Shown: positions 19,271-29,222 of the stretch, piece by piece | Layout of the letters: each line of letters begins with the position of its first letter | Numbering within the stretch: position 1 is the stretch's first letter | Assembly: GCF_006539725.1 (NCBI RefSeq) | Contig: NZ_BJNO01000012.1 | Location: 62,001-126,000 of the forward strand | DNA: 64,000 nt | Direction: 5' to 3' | Origin: Klebsiella terrigena | GTDB lineage: Bacteria > Pseudomonadota > Gammaproteobacteria > Enterobacterales > Enterobacteriaceae | Made by a program: the position numbers and the translations under genes | Notes under the pieces: generated by a model | The model's input: the letters and a program-made list of their open reading frames with translations, nothing else | Database searches by the model: none | What the model was told of the DNA's origin: nothing

Positions 19271-20437
19271 TCAGATCGCTTTCACGTCAATCGTTTCGCC
19301 CTGCATACGCTTGCGCAGCGTACGTTTGGTACGGTCGATAACATCACCGGCAAGCTGTCCGCAGGCGGCGTCGATATCGTCACCGCGCGTTTTACGCACG
19401 ATGGTCGTGAAGCCATAATCCATCAGCACCTTGGAGAAACGGTCGATGCGGCTGTTGGAGCTGCGGCCATACGGCGCGCCCGGGAACGGGTTCCATGGGA
19501 TCAGGTTGATCTTGCACGGCGTATCCTTCAGCAGCTCTGCCAGCTCGTGCGCATGCTCGGTACCGTCGTTGACGTGATCGAGCATCACGTATTCGATGGT
19601 CACCCGGCCCTGGTTGGCGTTGGACTTGGAAATATAGCCGCGCACCGAGTTCAGGAAAGTCTCGATGTTGTACTTTTTGTTGATCGGCACGATCTCATCG
19701 CGAATCGTATCGTTCGGCGCATGCAGAGAGATGGCCAGCGCGACGTCTATCATATCGCCGAGCTTATCCAGCGCCGGGACTACGCCGGAAGTGGAGAGCG
19801 TCACGCGACGCTTGGAGAGACCAAAACCAAAGTCGTCGAGCATGATTTCCATCGCCGGCACGACGTTGGTCAGGTTCAGCAGCGGCTCGCCCATCCCCAT
19901 CATCACCACGTTGGTGATCGGACGCTGGCCGGTAATTTTTGCCGCACCGACGATTTTCGCCGCGCGCCAAACCTGGCCGATAATTTCAGAGACCCGCAGG
20001 TTGCGGTTAAAGCCCTGCTGCGCCGTTGAACAGAATTTACACTCTAACGCACAGCCAACCTGAGACGAAACGCACAGAGTCGCGCGATCCTCTTCCGGGA
20101 TATAGACCGTTTCAACGCGCTGATCGCCGACGGCAATCGCCCATTTGATGGTGCCATCGCTGGAGCGCTGCTCCTCGACCACTTCCGGCGCGCGAATTTC
20201 CGCGACTTCCTTCAGCTTATTGCGCAGGACCTTGTTGATATCGGTCATATCATCAAAGTCATCGCTGCAGTAGTGATACATCCATTTCATCACCTGATCG
20301 GCGCGGAAGGGCTTCTCGCCCATGTTTTTGAAAAACTCGCGCAGCTGCTGACGATTCAGATCCAGCAGGTTAATTTTGGCATCTTTGTTCGGCACCGTCA
20401 GAGCGGCGTTATCAGGCGTGACAATATGTTCAGACAT
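19271..20437 (-). CDS. rlmN: Dual-specificity rRNA/tRNA (adenine-C2)-methyltransferase RlmN
   Basis: A 388-residue radical-SAM enzyme that methylates C2 of A2503 in 23S rRNA and A37 in several tRNAs. The cluster motif CxxxCxxC is CALECKFC (about residues 125-132). The two mechanistic cysteines are visible, one in [11 protein letters not shown] and the C-terminal methyl-carrying one in [18 protein letters not shown] marks the SAM-binding region. The N-terminal helical domain (about 20-90) holds [18 protein letters not shown]. Its position next to ndk and rodZ is as in E. coli. Confidence 0.97.
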   Translation of the reverse strand: MSEHIVTPDNAALTVPNKDAKINLLDLNRQQLREFFKNMGEKPFRADQVMKWMYHYCSDDFDDMTDINKVLRNKLKEVAEIRAPEVVEEQRSSDGTIKWAIAVGDQRVETVYIPEEDRATLCVSSQVGCALECKFCSTAQQGFNRNLRVSEIIGQVWRAAKIVGAAKITGQRPITNVVMMGMGEPLLNLTNVVPAMEIMLDDFGFGLSKRRVTLSTSGVVPALDKLGDMIDVALAISLHAPNDTIRDEIVPINKKYNIETFLNSVRGYISKSNANQGRVTIEYVMLDHVNDGTEHAHELAELLKDTPCKINLIPWNPFPGAPYGRSSNSRIDRFSKVLMDYGFTTIVRKTRGDDIDAACGQLAGDVIDRTKRTLRKRMQGETIDVKAI

Positions 20438-20493
20438 AATCTATTCCGGCCTCGTTGTTACACGTTATGGCCCCAGGTGGGTTGAAAAAAAGA

Positions 20494-20529
20494 AGCGCCC
20501 CAATGAACGAGTGCTCGTCCAGGGGCGCT
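20494..20529 (-). terminator. Terminator downstream of ndk
   Basis: Arms AGCGCCCC and GGGGCGCT enclose a loop that contains a nested palindrome (ACGAG / CTCGT). On the minus strand a T-rich tract (CTTCTTTTTTTC) follows. It lies about 200 bp after the ndk stop and about 57 bp before rlmN, so it probably ends the ndk message beyond the intergenic repeat at 20626. Confidence 0.75.
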
Positions 20530-20625
20530 GCATTGTACAAAGTCTGGTGTATCAATACCACGTTTGCACGCGGCAATGATGAAAAAATCTGTTGCTGCGC
20601 ACTCAATCCTCTATGGCTTTTCGAT

Positions 20626-20710
20626 TGTCGCAAGGCGGCAAGCAAGTAAATCCCCGGGAGCATAGATAGCTATGTGACCGGGGTGAACGCGCGCAGCCAA
20701 CGCCGCGACG
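20626..20710. repeat. Structured intergenic repeat, copy A
   Basis: Bases 20632-20703 match 34881-34952 in 60 of 72 positions without gaps, by hand count and in the same orientation. A hairpin has loop-closing arms CATAG/CTATG (20661-20674) inside CCCCGG/CCGGGG (20652-20683). An outer pair GTCGC/GCGAC (20627-20631 and 20705-20709) closes the element. It lies just downstream of ndk. From memory such elements are scattered between genes in many enterobacteria and may be related to the PAIR/RyfA sequences; this was not searched. Confidence 0.75.
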
Positions 20711-20729
20711 GTCGAAAAGACGACGAGGA

Positions 20730-21161
20730 TTAGCGGGTGCGCGGGCAAACCTCGCCTTCGGCGAAGAAGAACGCGATTTCGCGGGCAGCAGATTCAACGG
20801 AGTCGGAACCGTGGGTGCCGTTCTCGGTGAAGCTGTCAGCGTAGTCTGCACGCAGGGTGCCGGCCAGCGCGTTGTCCGGGTTAGTTGCGCCCAGCAGGTC
20901 ACGGTGACGCTGCACGGCATTTTCGCTTTCCAGAACGGAGACCACGATCGGGCCGGAAGTCATGAACTCAACCAGACCGTCAAAGAACGGGCGACCTTCG
21001 TGCTCAGCGTAGAAACCGCGAGCTTGCTCAACGGTCAGGTGCAGCATTTTGGTGCCAACGATTTTGAACCCTGCAGCTTCGAAGCGAGAAAAGATGCCGC
21101 CAATAACGTTTTTTGCCACCGCGTTTGGTTTAATGATGGAAAAAGTACGTTCAATAGCCAT
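20730..21161 (-). CDS. ndk: Nucleoside diphosphate kinase
   Basis: A 143-residue enzyme that moves the terminal phosphate between nucleoside triphosphates and diphosphates, keeping NTP and dNTP pools balanced. The phospho-accepting histidine lies in [16 protein letters not shown] (about His117), and the Kpn-loop region and the [13 protein letters not shown]-terminus are typical. The length equals E. coli Ndk. An AGGTAA Shine-Dalgarno-like stretch precedes the ATG. It is transcribed alone, 160 bp after pbpC. Confidence 0.97.
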   Translation of the reverse strand: MAIERTFSIIKPNAVAKNVIGGIFSRFEAAGFKIVGTKMLHLTVEQARGFYAEHEGRPFFDGLVEFMTSGPIVVSVLESENAVQRHRDLLGATNPDNALAGTLRADYADSFTENGTHGSDSVESAAREIAFFFAEGEVCPRTR

Positions 21162-21321
21162 GATTACCTCTAATAAAATTTTATGTTGTTGGGCATACGA
21201 TCGTATGGCCTGGCGCGCATTATAATGAGCAACTCAGGCGCTGCCTATGGATGAAGGTAACATTTTGTTAAAATAAGACGAGCTTTAGCAACACAAAAAG
21301 CAGGGCCTTGCCGCCCCGACT

Positions 21322-23646
21322 TTATTGCAGAGTGAAATTCGCCGCCGCAATCTGTCCCGCCTCATCCATCACCACCAGCTGATAGCTATCCAGCCGCTCC
21401 AGGGTCAGGCTCGCGCCGGCCCCCGCCGCCTCCAGCGGTTCGCCGTTGAGAAACCACCAGCGTCGCCCTTCGCCGCCGGTGGTCTGCAGCGGCACCACCA
21501 CCCGCGCCGCGCCGGGTAAACGTTTAATGACCGCGCCATCGCGGATGCCGGAAAGCACCAGCGGCGCGGCATCGGCGGCCTGCGGCGGCGGACACTCTGC
21601 CGATGCCGGCCCCAGCCTCGCCCGACGGCGTTCGTTTGCCGGCAGCCATGGCTCCAGCGGCAGCGGCCAGACGTCGACGTTTTTCTCCATCGCGCCCGGG
21701 CAATCGGCCGCCACCCGCAGTCCTTGCTTATCTACCCATACAGGAAAACGAATGCCGCGCACGCCCTCCTGACCCGGCAAGAGCAGCGTCGGCGGCTGGC
21801 TATCGTCGAGCAGCCAGGTAGCCAGCCGACGGCGGCAGTTGGCGTCTCCCGCCGGCAGGCTCTGCCCGCCGGGCCAGCAGATGGTCGCCGCCCTCACCGA
21901 CGGCGGGCGCGGATCGGCGGGCAGCCCGTCGCGGCCGGTCGTTGGCCGCGCCAGCAGCATATTGTTGACCTGATTGAGCAGCGGTACCGCGCTGGCGAAG
22001 CCAAACTGCCCGACCACCGGCGTACCGTCAGGCCGCCCGGTCCAGATCCCGATAAGATAGCGGGCGTTAACGCCAATCGCCCAGGCGTCGCGATAGCCGT
22101 AGCTGGTGCCGGTTTTCCACGCCAGCGGCACCACCTGAACCAGCGAGTCGTCGGGCACCGGCTGGGATTCACCGGCCAGAATTCGCCTCACTATCCACGC
22201 CGCCCCCGGCGACAGCAGCGGCCGCTCCACCAGCGGGGCTTCCGGCGTCATCCGCAGCCGCCCCGCCCTGCCGTGACGGGCAAACGCGCTATACGCCGCC
22301 ACGATATCCGCCAGCCGGGCGCCGGCGCCGCCCAGGATCAGCGACAGGTTGGGCTCGGCGCCCGCCGGCAGCATCAGCGGCAGGCCGGCGTTGCGCAGCG
22401 TGGCGGCAAACCGTTTTGGCCCGTAGGCTTCCAGCACCTGCACGGCCGGCAGGTTCAGAGAACGCACCAGCGCGTCGCTGGCGCTGACCGGGCCGTGAAA
22501 GCCGCTGTCGAAGTTACCGGGCCGGTAATCGCTAAACCGTCGCGGGACGTCCTGCAGTAAAGAGGCAGGATGGATCAGCCCCTCGTCCAGCGCCATGCCG
22601 TAGACAAACGGCTTCAGTACGGAGCCCGGAGAGCGGATCGCCGATACCATATCGATGTGCCCGAAACGGCTGTCGTCGCTAATATCCGCCGAGCCGACCC
22701 AGCCCCGCACGCGCATATCGGTATGATCGACGACGACAATCGCCAGCGAGCTGCGCGGCGGCAGGCGTGATTTCCAGTTGAGGGCTAAATCCTCCAGCTG
22801 GCGCTGCAGCCCGGCATCAAGGGTCGTCACCACCTTATCTTCGCGGCTGCTGGCCAGCATCCGCCGGGAAAACAGCGGCGCCAGCTGCGGCATCTGGCGG
22901 GGGAACAGCCATACCGGCTCTTCCGTCGCCTCGCGCACCGTCTTCTCCGACCACACGCCCTGGGTTTGCATGCGCGCCAGCACCTTATCGCGCGCCGCCT
23001 GGGCCCGCTGCGGCCAGCGGTCAGGACGCAGGCGGCTCGGCGCCTGCGGCAGCACCGCCAGCAGGGCCGCTTCGCCGTAGCTGAGCCGGGCCGGCGGTTT
23101 CCCGAGATACGCCCAGCTGGCCGCGCCGATCCCCTGCAGCGTGCCGCCGAACGGGGCACGATTGAGGTACAGGGTCAGGATCTCGCTTTTCGACAGATGC
23201 CACTCCAGCTGCAGCGCGCGCCACAGCTGGCGCAGCTTGCCGCCGAAGGTTCGGGGATGAGGGTCGAGCAGCCGCGCAACCTGCATGGTCAGCGTGCTGC
23301 CGCCTGAGATGACGCGCCCGGAAGTGAGGTCCTGCCAGGCCGCGCGGGCAATGGCCAGCGGATTTACGCCGGGGTGATCCCAGAACCAGCGGTCTTCATA
23401 CTGGATCAGGGCCTGAAGATAGCGCGGCGACACGTCATCGAGGGTCACCGGATAGCGCCAGACGCCCTGCTTATCGGCAAAGCGCCATAGCGGCGTACCG
23501 TCCTGCGCCACCACCACCCGGGCCGGAGCCACCTCGTGCAGCGGCAGGGGCCACAGGCGATCCGCCGCCAGCAGCGCCAGCCACAGCAGAAAGGGCGTCG
23601 CCGCCAGCCATCGCCAGCGGCGCCTTATCTTTACCAACCGCCGCAT
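21322..23646 (-). CDS. pbpC: Penicillin-binding protein 1C (peptidoglycan glycosyltransferase)
   Basis: A 774-residue bifunctional class A PBP. The N-terminus has one membrane span (about residues 12-30). The GT51 glycosyltransferase domain has its catalytic glutamate in YEDRWFWDHPGVNP (about residue 84) and GGSTLTMQVARLL. The transpeptidase domain has the nucleophile in RSPGSVLKPFVYG (Ser-xx-Lys near residue 335) and the KTGTSYGYRDAW box near 510. A C-terminal BiPBP_C domain of about 90 residues follows. It starts directly after the yfhM stop (TAA then ATG, no gap), as the second gene of a unit with the macroglobulin gene. Confidence 0.97.
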   Translation of the reverse strand: MRRLVKIRRRWRWLAATPFLLWLALLAADRLWPLPLHEVAPARVVVAQDGTPLWRFADKQGVWRYPVTLDDVSPRYLQALIQYEDRWFWDHPGVNPLAIARAAWQDLTSGRVISGGSTLTMQVARLLDPHPRTFGGKLRQLWRALQLEWHLSKSEILTLYLNRAPFGGTLQGIGAASWAYLGKPPARLSYGEAALLAVLPQAPSRLRPDRWPQRAQAARDKVLARMQTQGVWSEKTVREATEEPVWLFPRQMPQLAPLFSRRMLASSREDKVVTTLDAGLQRQLEDLALNWKSRLPPRSSLAIVVVDHTDMRVRGWVGSADISDDSRFGHIDMVSAIRSPGSVLKPFVYGMALDEGLIHPASLLQDVPRRFSDYRPGNFDSGFHGPVSASDALVRSLNLPAVQVLEAYGPKRFAATLRNAGLPLMLPAGAEPNLSLILGGAGARLADIVAAYSAFARHGRAGRLRMTPEAPLVERPLLSPGAAWIVRRILAGESQPVPDDSLVQVVPLAWKTGTSYGYRDAWAIGVNARYLIGIWTGRPDGTPVVGQFGFASAVPLLNQVNNMLLARPTTGRDGLPADPRPPSVRAATICWPGGQSLPAGDANCRRRLATWLLDDSQPPTLLLPGQEGVRGIRFPVWVDKQGLRVAADCPGAMEKNVDVWPLPLEPWLPANERRRARLGPASAECPPPQAADAAPLVLSGIRDGAVIKRLPGAARVVVPLQTTGGEGRRWWFLNGEPLEAAGAGASLTLERLDSYQLVVMDEAGQIAAANFTLQ

Positions 23647-26600
23647 TTACGGGGTAACGTTCAGCGGGCCGCTGGCCGTGCCGGTTGCCCGCCACTGCGG
23701 AACGTACATCGACTCCACCTGCGGCTGCGGCACCTGATAGGTGCCAGGCGTTACCGCCCGCGCCAGGTAGACCAGCGTCACCGGCTGCCCTTCGTTTACC
23801 GCTACCGCAGCAACAAAGCGATCGTCGCGGAATTCGATGTGCTGAATATCCGCCTGCTGCATCTGATTGAGCAGGTTCTGCACCGCCTCACCGTTCTCCT
23901 GCAGGCTGGCGCTGCTGTTTGCCAGGTTCTGGTTTTCCAGCTCAAGCCCCGCCGGCAGCAGATCGACGACCAGCGCATCCGGCACGTTGCGCGTCGCGGT
24001 AATTTCCAGCTTCACCAGCACCAGCTCGCCGCTGCGCAGCGAGGTCAGCGATTTTTGCTGGCCGCGGGTGTCGAAGACGTGCCGTTCAATACCCAGCACG
24101 TTGCCCGCAGGCTGCGGGGCGCTAAGCGGATAGCCGCTGCTGTCAAGACGCAGCCAGAGCGGCTGGCTGCCGGTATTGCTAACCTGCAGCGCCGCCAGCT
24201 GGTCGCCGGTCAGGTTACGGGTCTGCGCTTTATCCGCCGCCAGCGGCTGCGCCTGCAGCGAGGTTTGCGCCTGCCAGCTGCCGGGAAGATCCTGCAGCGT
24301 GCGGCCGGCAAGGAACAGGGCGTTGGTCTCCTGAGTAGAGAGCCAGCGCTGGCCGTAGGCCTCGTCAGCCAGGCTGCTCAGCAGCGCGTTTTGCGCCTCC
24401 GGCAGCAGCTTATTCTCCTCCAGCAGGGCCAGCTTCAGGGCATCATCACGCAGCGCGCTGCCGTAGTCCCCCAGCCAGCGATCCCGGTCCTGACGCGGCG
24501 TGGTCATCGCCAGCTTCAGCGCCTGCTCGCCGCGCGGCGCGTCGCCCATCGCCTTCAGCGCAATGCCAAGCTGCAGCAGCGGCAGGCCGGAACGCGCCTG
24601 CTCGTGGCGGGTCCAGATTTCACGCAGCGCACCAAGCGGCGCCTTTTGCTGACGAGCCAGTACCAGAGCGGCGTAGGCCTGGGCGGCAAAGCGGCTGGCC
24701 GGCGCGTCGTCGCTGTAGCGAACGGTCATCAGCCCCGGTTCCTGCAGATAGCGCAGCAGGCGCTGGTTGCCGTTATTGATGGCGTTGGTCGGCACGCTGT
24801 AGCCCTGCTCGCCCGCCCGCACCAGAAAGTCCATGGCGTAGGCGGTGAGCCAGTACTCCTCGGGGCCGTTTTTATCCCATAGCGCAAAGCCGCCGTCGTC
24901 GCGCTGCATTTGCAGCAGGCGCGCGATGCCGATATCCACCGCCGCGCGGCGTTTTTCATCGCTGTCGCCGGTAATGCCCAGCGTTTTTAGCTGCGCCGCG
25001 CTGGTGTAGAGCGACGGGAACAGTCCGCTGGCGGTCTGCTCCAGGCAGCCGTAAGGATAGGCCTTCAGGTCGCGAATATAGCGCGCCAGATTGAGCGGCG
25101 GCTTGCCGCTGAACACCAGCTGCCCCTGCAGGGTCGCCGGCGAGAAGCCGAGGGTTTGCTCCGGCGGCACCTGCCAGCTTTCGCCAGGCTGCAGCACCGC
25201 GCCAGCGTTAACCGTCCGCGCCGGGAAGGCCGGACGGACGCCAATTTTCCACTGCTTTTGCATCGGGGCGAAGGTCTCACCCGGCAGATTCAGGCCGCTG
25301 ATGGTCGCACTGAGCTGACCGTCGCCAAACCCCTCTTTGGCGCTCACCGGCACAAACAGGGTGCGACGTGCGCCCGGCGCCAGCTGAACCGGCGGGATTT
25401 CCGGCTGCGCAAGCTGCAGCAGACCGTCGGCGCTCAGCGCGACGTTCAGGGTTTGCGGCCTGTCGGTCAGGTTGCTGAGATCCAGCGCCAGGCGCGTGGT
25501 ATCGCCGCTGGCGAGGAAGCGTGGCGTATTCAGCTCGGCAATCACCGGCGCGGCGACCACCACTTTGTCTTCACTGCTGCCAAAATCATCGGCGGTCCAC
25601 GCCTGGGCCATCACCCGCAGCTCGCCGTTAAAATCACCGATCGGCAGCGTCACGGTGCCTTCGCCCTTGTCATCGAGCGTCACCGGCTGGGCCTGCTGGG
25701 CAATAATCGTCACGTGGTTAACCGGCGGCTTACCGCCGCGCTTGAGCTCGTCGCCGTCGCCGCCGAAGCGCAGGCTCGCCAGTCGTCCCTGCCCCTCAAT
25801 GACCTGGCCGTAGATATCGTAAATATCCGCCCCGTAGCGCTTCTGGCCAAAAAAGGCGTTCCACGGATCCGGCGTCGCGTAGTCGGTAATGTTCAGCACG
25901 CCGCTATCCACCGCCGAGAGCAGGACATTCACCTGCTTCGGCGTCTCGCCCTCTTTGACGCTGGCCTTCACTTTGACCGTCAGCGGCCGGTTGGGACGCA
26001 TTTTTTCCGGCGCATCCAGCGCCAGGGTCAGGCGGCGGCTTTCATCACCGAGCGGCAGATGCAGTAGCCCCACCGCCCGTTTCGGCGTTGCGGAGCGCGA
26101 TTTGTCGCCGGGGCGGATCACCAGCGTGCTGAGATAGAGGTCGTGGCGGTTCCAGGCTTTATCAACCGGGATGGAGAGATCCATTCCCGCGGCCGGAACG
26201 TCAATTTCCTGCCACCACAGCGGGCCTTCGCTGGACTCGACCATCGCATAGCCTTTGCCTGCCGCCGGCGCGGCGATATGCAGCTTAATGGTGTCGCCGG
26301 GTTTGTAGGCCGGTTTATCCAGCTTCATGGTGACCCGGTCCGGACGCGCGGCTCCCGCGCCGTCGCTGTTATCCTGCCAGCTGTATCCGGCCCAGAAGCG
26401 CACGCTGCTGACCGCCCCATCCGGATCCTTCACCTCCAGCCGGTAGGAGCCCCACTCCACCGGGAAGCTGACCTTCGCCGTTTGCCCGGCCTGCAGATCC
26501 AGCGACTCTTCGCCCTCCTGCAGATCTTTCTGATCGAACTGCGACTGCCAGCCTTCGCTATCCGACCAGTTCCAGTAATAGTCGCGGCGTTCGCGAATGA

Positions 26601-28596
26601 GGCGCACCTGCAGTCCGGAGACCGCTTTTTTGTCTCCGGCCGCGTCGGCGTAAACAATCTCAAATCCGGCGTTGCTGTTTTCATCCACCACCGGCTGCTT
26701 CACCGTGCTGTCGGTGCGGTAGTCGTACACGTCCTTCAGGGCGAATTCAGGACGGATGCCCGGCAGCGTCTCGGCAGGCCAGATGGCCTGCTGCACGGTG
26801 CGGGTCACCGGACGACCGCCGGACTCCAGCAGGCTGGCCTGTAAAATCACCTGCAGCGGCGAATGGCTATCCTGCCACTGGCTGGCAGTCGTCACTTCCC
26901 CGTGGCCTTTTTCGTCCAGCGTCATCTGGACTTCATCGAGGCTGCGGGAGAGGTTTTCTTCAGCAATATCGCCAAACTGGAAGCCCGGCAGCGCGGCAAC
27001 CGCATCGCGCAGCGGGCGCAGGAACAGTTTCCCCTGCAGCTGATTGCCGCTGGCAGGCGCGCCGTATAGATAGGCCCCGGCGACGGCAAAGGTCACGTCG
27101 GCGTTCGGCGCCACGGCGCCCTTTTGTCCGCTCAGGTTCAGCGCCATACGCTCGGGCATAAAGTCTTCGACGTGGAAGTCCCACTCGCGCGGCTGATTGT
27201 CGCCGGTGCTGGCGCGGATATGCCACATGCCGGTCGGCGCGCCGGCGTCGAGCGGCCAGGTAAACTGATACAGGCCGTTCACCGGCTGGCTCATCCGGGA
27301 GCTAATCACCTGGCCGTCCGGCTGAACCACCTCGAGCTTCACCGGCTGCTCGGCCAGCGGCCTGCCGTCGCCGTCGCGCAGCAGCGCGTTGAGGATCACC
27401 CTCTCCCCAGGGCGGTAGAGATCGCGAGGGCCAAACATAAAGAACTGCTTGCTGAAGCCGGGGGCTCCGGCAATGGCGAACTCCGCCAGATCCAGCGCGG
27501 GCAGCTTAAGATCCAGCAGGGTGGTTTGCCCCTCTTTGCGTGCCAGCAGCAGCGCGGCCTCTTTATCGGTTTGCAGCGTCACGTGGCCCTGGCCGTCGCT
27601 TTTAGCCTGCGCCAGCGTCTGCCCCTTGGCGTTGAGCAGCTGAACCTCGATACCGGACTGCGCGGCGCCGTTTTCGAGACTTTGGGTGAAGACGTCCAGC
27701 CGGTTGTGGTAGCGATGCGCCGAGACGCCGATATCGCTGAGGGTAAACAGCGTCGCGGCGTTGCTGTAGCTATAGTGGCCCGCCTGGTTCATCACCGCCA
27801 CGTAGACGCCCGGCTGCTGCAGCGGTTTGATATCCGCCAGCGGCAGCAGCAGCTTTTCCCGCGTATTGCGCGCCGGGTTGAGGTCAAAGCGCCCGCTGTA
27901 GACCAGGTCGGCCATTTTCAGCAGCTCGTCGGACTCCCAGTTGCTTAGCGAATTTCGGTACTCCCACTGGCTGACGAAGGCGGACAGCGATTCGGGCTTG
28001 ATGCGGAAGAAGTTCACGTCGACGTTATCAACGTTCAGGGCCATCACCGGCAGCCCGGCCACCACTTTGCCCGGCAGCAGCGAGCCCCGGCTGGCAAAGC
28101 CGATGCTGGGAGCGACGTCGCGGGTGGCGATGGTTTTTTCAAAAGAGGTGCCGAAGGTCGCGGTATTCAGCGCGGTGAGCGTAGGGTCAACGGAGACAAT
28201 CAGGTCGCGTTTCGGCTCAAGATGGCGCAGGCGCAGCTCTTTCAGGTTCGGCGCCAGCTCCCAGGCGCCGTCAACCTTACCGCTTTTTTTATCGACGAGG
28301 TGCACGCTGCGGGAGAAATCCTGATCCGGCTGCAGCGGAATGGAGAAGGTCAGGACCAGCGTCGCCGCCCCGTCCAGCTGGACCTCCGAGGCGTCGAGCA
28401 GCGTCAGCGCCTTGCCTTTGCTTTTCTCCGCCAGCTTAGCGAGCTGGGCGCCGTCCGGTTTCGCCGCGTTCGGCTTATCCGCGGAAGAGGCGGCGGCTGG
28501 CCCGGCGGTCTGAGTTTTGCCGCTGTCGTCGCAGCCGGCAAGCGAAAGTGCGGTAAGCAGCGCCAGCGACAGCGTCGCTAAACGAAATGGTTTCAT
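23647..28596 (-). CDS. yfhM: Alpha-2-macroglobulin-family lipoprotein (YfhM, ECAM)
   Basis: A 1649-residue lipoprotein, close to the 1653 of E. coli. The lipobox is LAGC (about Cys22), followed by Asp-Asp, which favours retention in the inner membrane. The body is a series of MG beta domains. The bait region would fall in the middle, and the thioester motif CLEQ is present in YPYGCLEQTASG near residue 1180, so it should trap attacking proteases covalently. The family pairs with PBP1C and is thought to guard the periplasm when the wall is breached. It is the first gene of the unit with pbpC, and its promoter must lie in the AT-rich region beyond 28597. Confidence 0.97.
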   Translation of the reverse strand: MKPFRLATLSLALLTALSLAGCDDSGKTQTAGPAAASSADKPNAAKPDGAQLAKLAEKSKGKALTLLDASEVQLDGAATLVLTFSIPLQPDQDFSRSVHLVDKKSGKVDGAWELAPNLKELRLRHLEPKRDLIVSVDPTLTALNTATFGTSFEKTIATRDVAPSIGFASRGSLLPGKVVAGLPVMALNVDNVDVNFFRIKPESLSAFVSQWEYRNSLSNWESDELLKMADLVYSGRFDLNPARNTREKLLLPLADIKPLQQPGVYVAVMNQAGHYSYSNAATLFTLSDIGVSAHRYHNRLDVFTQSLENGAAQSGIEVQLLNAKGQTLAQAKSDGQGHVTLQTDKEAALLLARKEGQTTLLDLKLPALDLAEFAIAGAPGFSKQFFMFGPRDLYRPGERVILNALLRDGDGRPLAEQPVKLEVVQPDGQVISSRMSQPVNGLYQFTWPLDAGAPTGMWHIRASTGDNQPREWDFHVEDFMPERMALNLSGQKGAVAPNADVTFAVAGAYLYGAPASGNQLQGKLFLRPLRDAVAALPGFQFGDIAEENLSRSLDEVQMTLDEKGHGEVTTASQWQDSHSPLQVILQASLLESGGRPVTRTVQQAIWPAETLPGIRPEFALKDVYDYRTDSTVKQPVVDENSNAGFEIVYADAAGDKKAVSGLQVRLIRERRDYYWNWSDSEGWQSQFDQKDLQEGEESLDLQAGQTAKVSFPVEWGSYRLEVKDPDGAVSSVRFWAGYSWQDNSDGAGAARPDRVTMKLDKPAYKPGDTIKLHIAAPAAGKGYAMVESSEGPLWWQEIDVPAAGMDLSIPVDKAWNRHDLYLSTLVIRPGDKSRSATPKRAVGLLHLPLGDESRRLTLALDAPEKMRPNRPLTVKVKASVKEGETPKQVNVLLSAVDSGVLNITDYATPDPWNAFFGQKRYGADIYDIYGQVIEGQGRLASLRFGGDGDELKRGGKPPVNHVTIIAQQAQPVTLDDKGEGTVTLPIGDFNGELRVMAQAWTADDFGSSEDKVVVAAPVIAELNTPRFLASGDTTRLALDLSNLTDRPQTLNVALSADGLLQLAQPEIPPVQLAPGARRTLFVPVSAKEGFGDGQLSATISGLNLPGETFAPMQKQWKIGVRPAFPARTVNAGAVLQPGESWQVPPEQTLGFSPATLQGQLVFSGKPPLNLARYIRDLKAYPYGCLEQTASGLFPSLYTSAAQLKTLGITGDSDEKRRAAVDIGIARLLQMQRDDGGFALWDKNGPEEYWLTAYAMDFLVRAGEQGYSVPTNAINNGNQRLLRYLQEPGLMTVRYSDDAPASRFAAQAYAALVLARQQKAPLGALREIWTRHEQARSGLPLLQLGIALKAMGDAPRGEQALKLAMTTPRQDRDRWLGDYGSALRDDALKLALLEENKLLPEAQNALLSSLADEAYGQRWLSTQETNALFLAGRTLQDLPGSWQAQTSLQAQPLAADKAQTRNLTGDQLAALQVSNTGSQPLWLRLDSSGYPLSAPQPAGNVLGIERHVFDTRGQQKSLTSLRSGELVLVKLEITATRNVPDALVVDLLPAGLELENQNLANSSASLQENGEAVQNLLNQMQQADIQHIEFRDDRFVAAVAVNEGQPVTLVYLARAVTPGTYQVPQPQVESMYVPQWRATGTASGPLNVTP

Positions 28597-29222
28597 CCTT
28601 TAACCCCTCGGCCCAACGGCCTGATATCTGTAGTGAACATATTATTATGCGTCAATGGCGGAATTACCAGTTGCTTATAATATCCGCAGCCCGTCGACGG
28701 CCTGATTTTGCCGATGATATAATTTCAGCGATACGTTTTACCCGGCAGATGAGAATAATGACTAGGGCGTATTTGCGTCCGGGCAGCGCGAAAGATTACA
28801 ACAAACCTCGCGTGATGAATATAAAATATGCCGCAGAGCGCAATTGAAAATAAGAGAGACTGATAATACACAGGCTTAATTATAATGTGAAAGCGCATAC
28901 TTCCGCCCGGCTTAATTCTGAAATTAACATTAGCCCCCACCTATAAATTGACAACCAGTTGGTTTTCTCTTACTTGAACGCTATACCGTGATATGCCATG
29001 CCGCCCTTACCTTCGCGGCGGCCGTCCATTCTCAGCTTCAGATGGAGAAATGGTTTCATTGCCGCTGCCCGGCAGGCGCATGATTGACGATATATGTTAA
29101 TGCCCACGTCGGCTAAAAAACTTCTGGTGGTAGCACTGACCGCCCGTTCTGCGGAATCAATAACGGCACAACAGTCATCCGTTCCGGATTGACATATAAA
29201 ATAAATAATATGGGAATTATCT
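28597..29222. other. 626-bp non-coding region between yfhM and the transporter gene
   Basis: This stretch is clearly richer in A and T than its surroundings and holds no ORF I would trust; two minus-strand ORFs of 71 and 96 codons have no recognisable features. It must contain the divergent promoters for yfhM and for the plus-strand transporter. A perfect TTGACA at 28948-28953 touches a short inverted repeat (AACCA-GT-TGGTT, 28953-28964), and a second TTGACA lies at 29189-29194 just before the transporter start. A small RNA cannot be excluded. Confidence 0.5.

Noticed and set aside
23536-24882. 448-codon plus-strand ORF opposite pbpC and yfhM
   Set aside because: It is antisense to well-supported genes, is rich in Arg, Gln and His as expected from a GC-rich shadow frame, and shows no domain.
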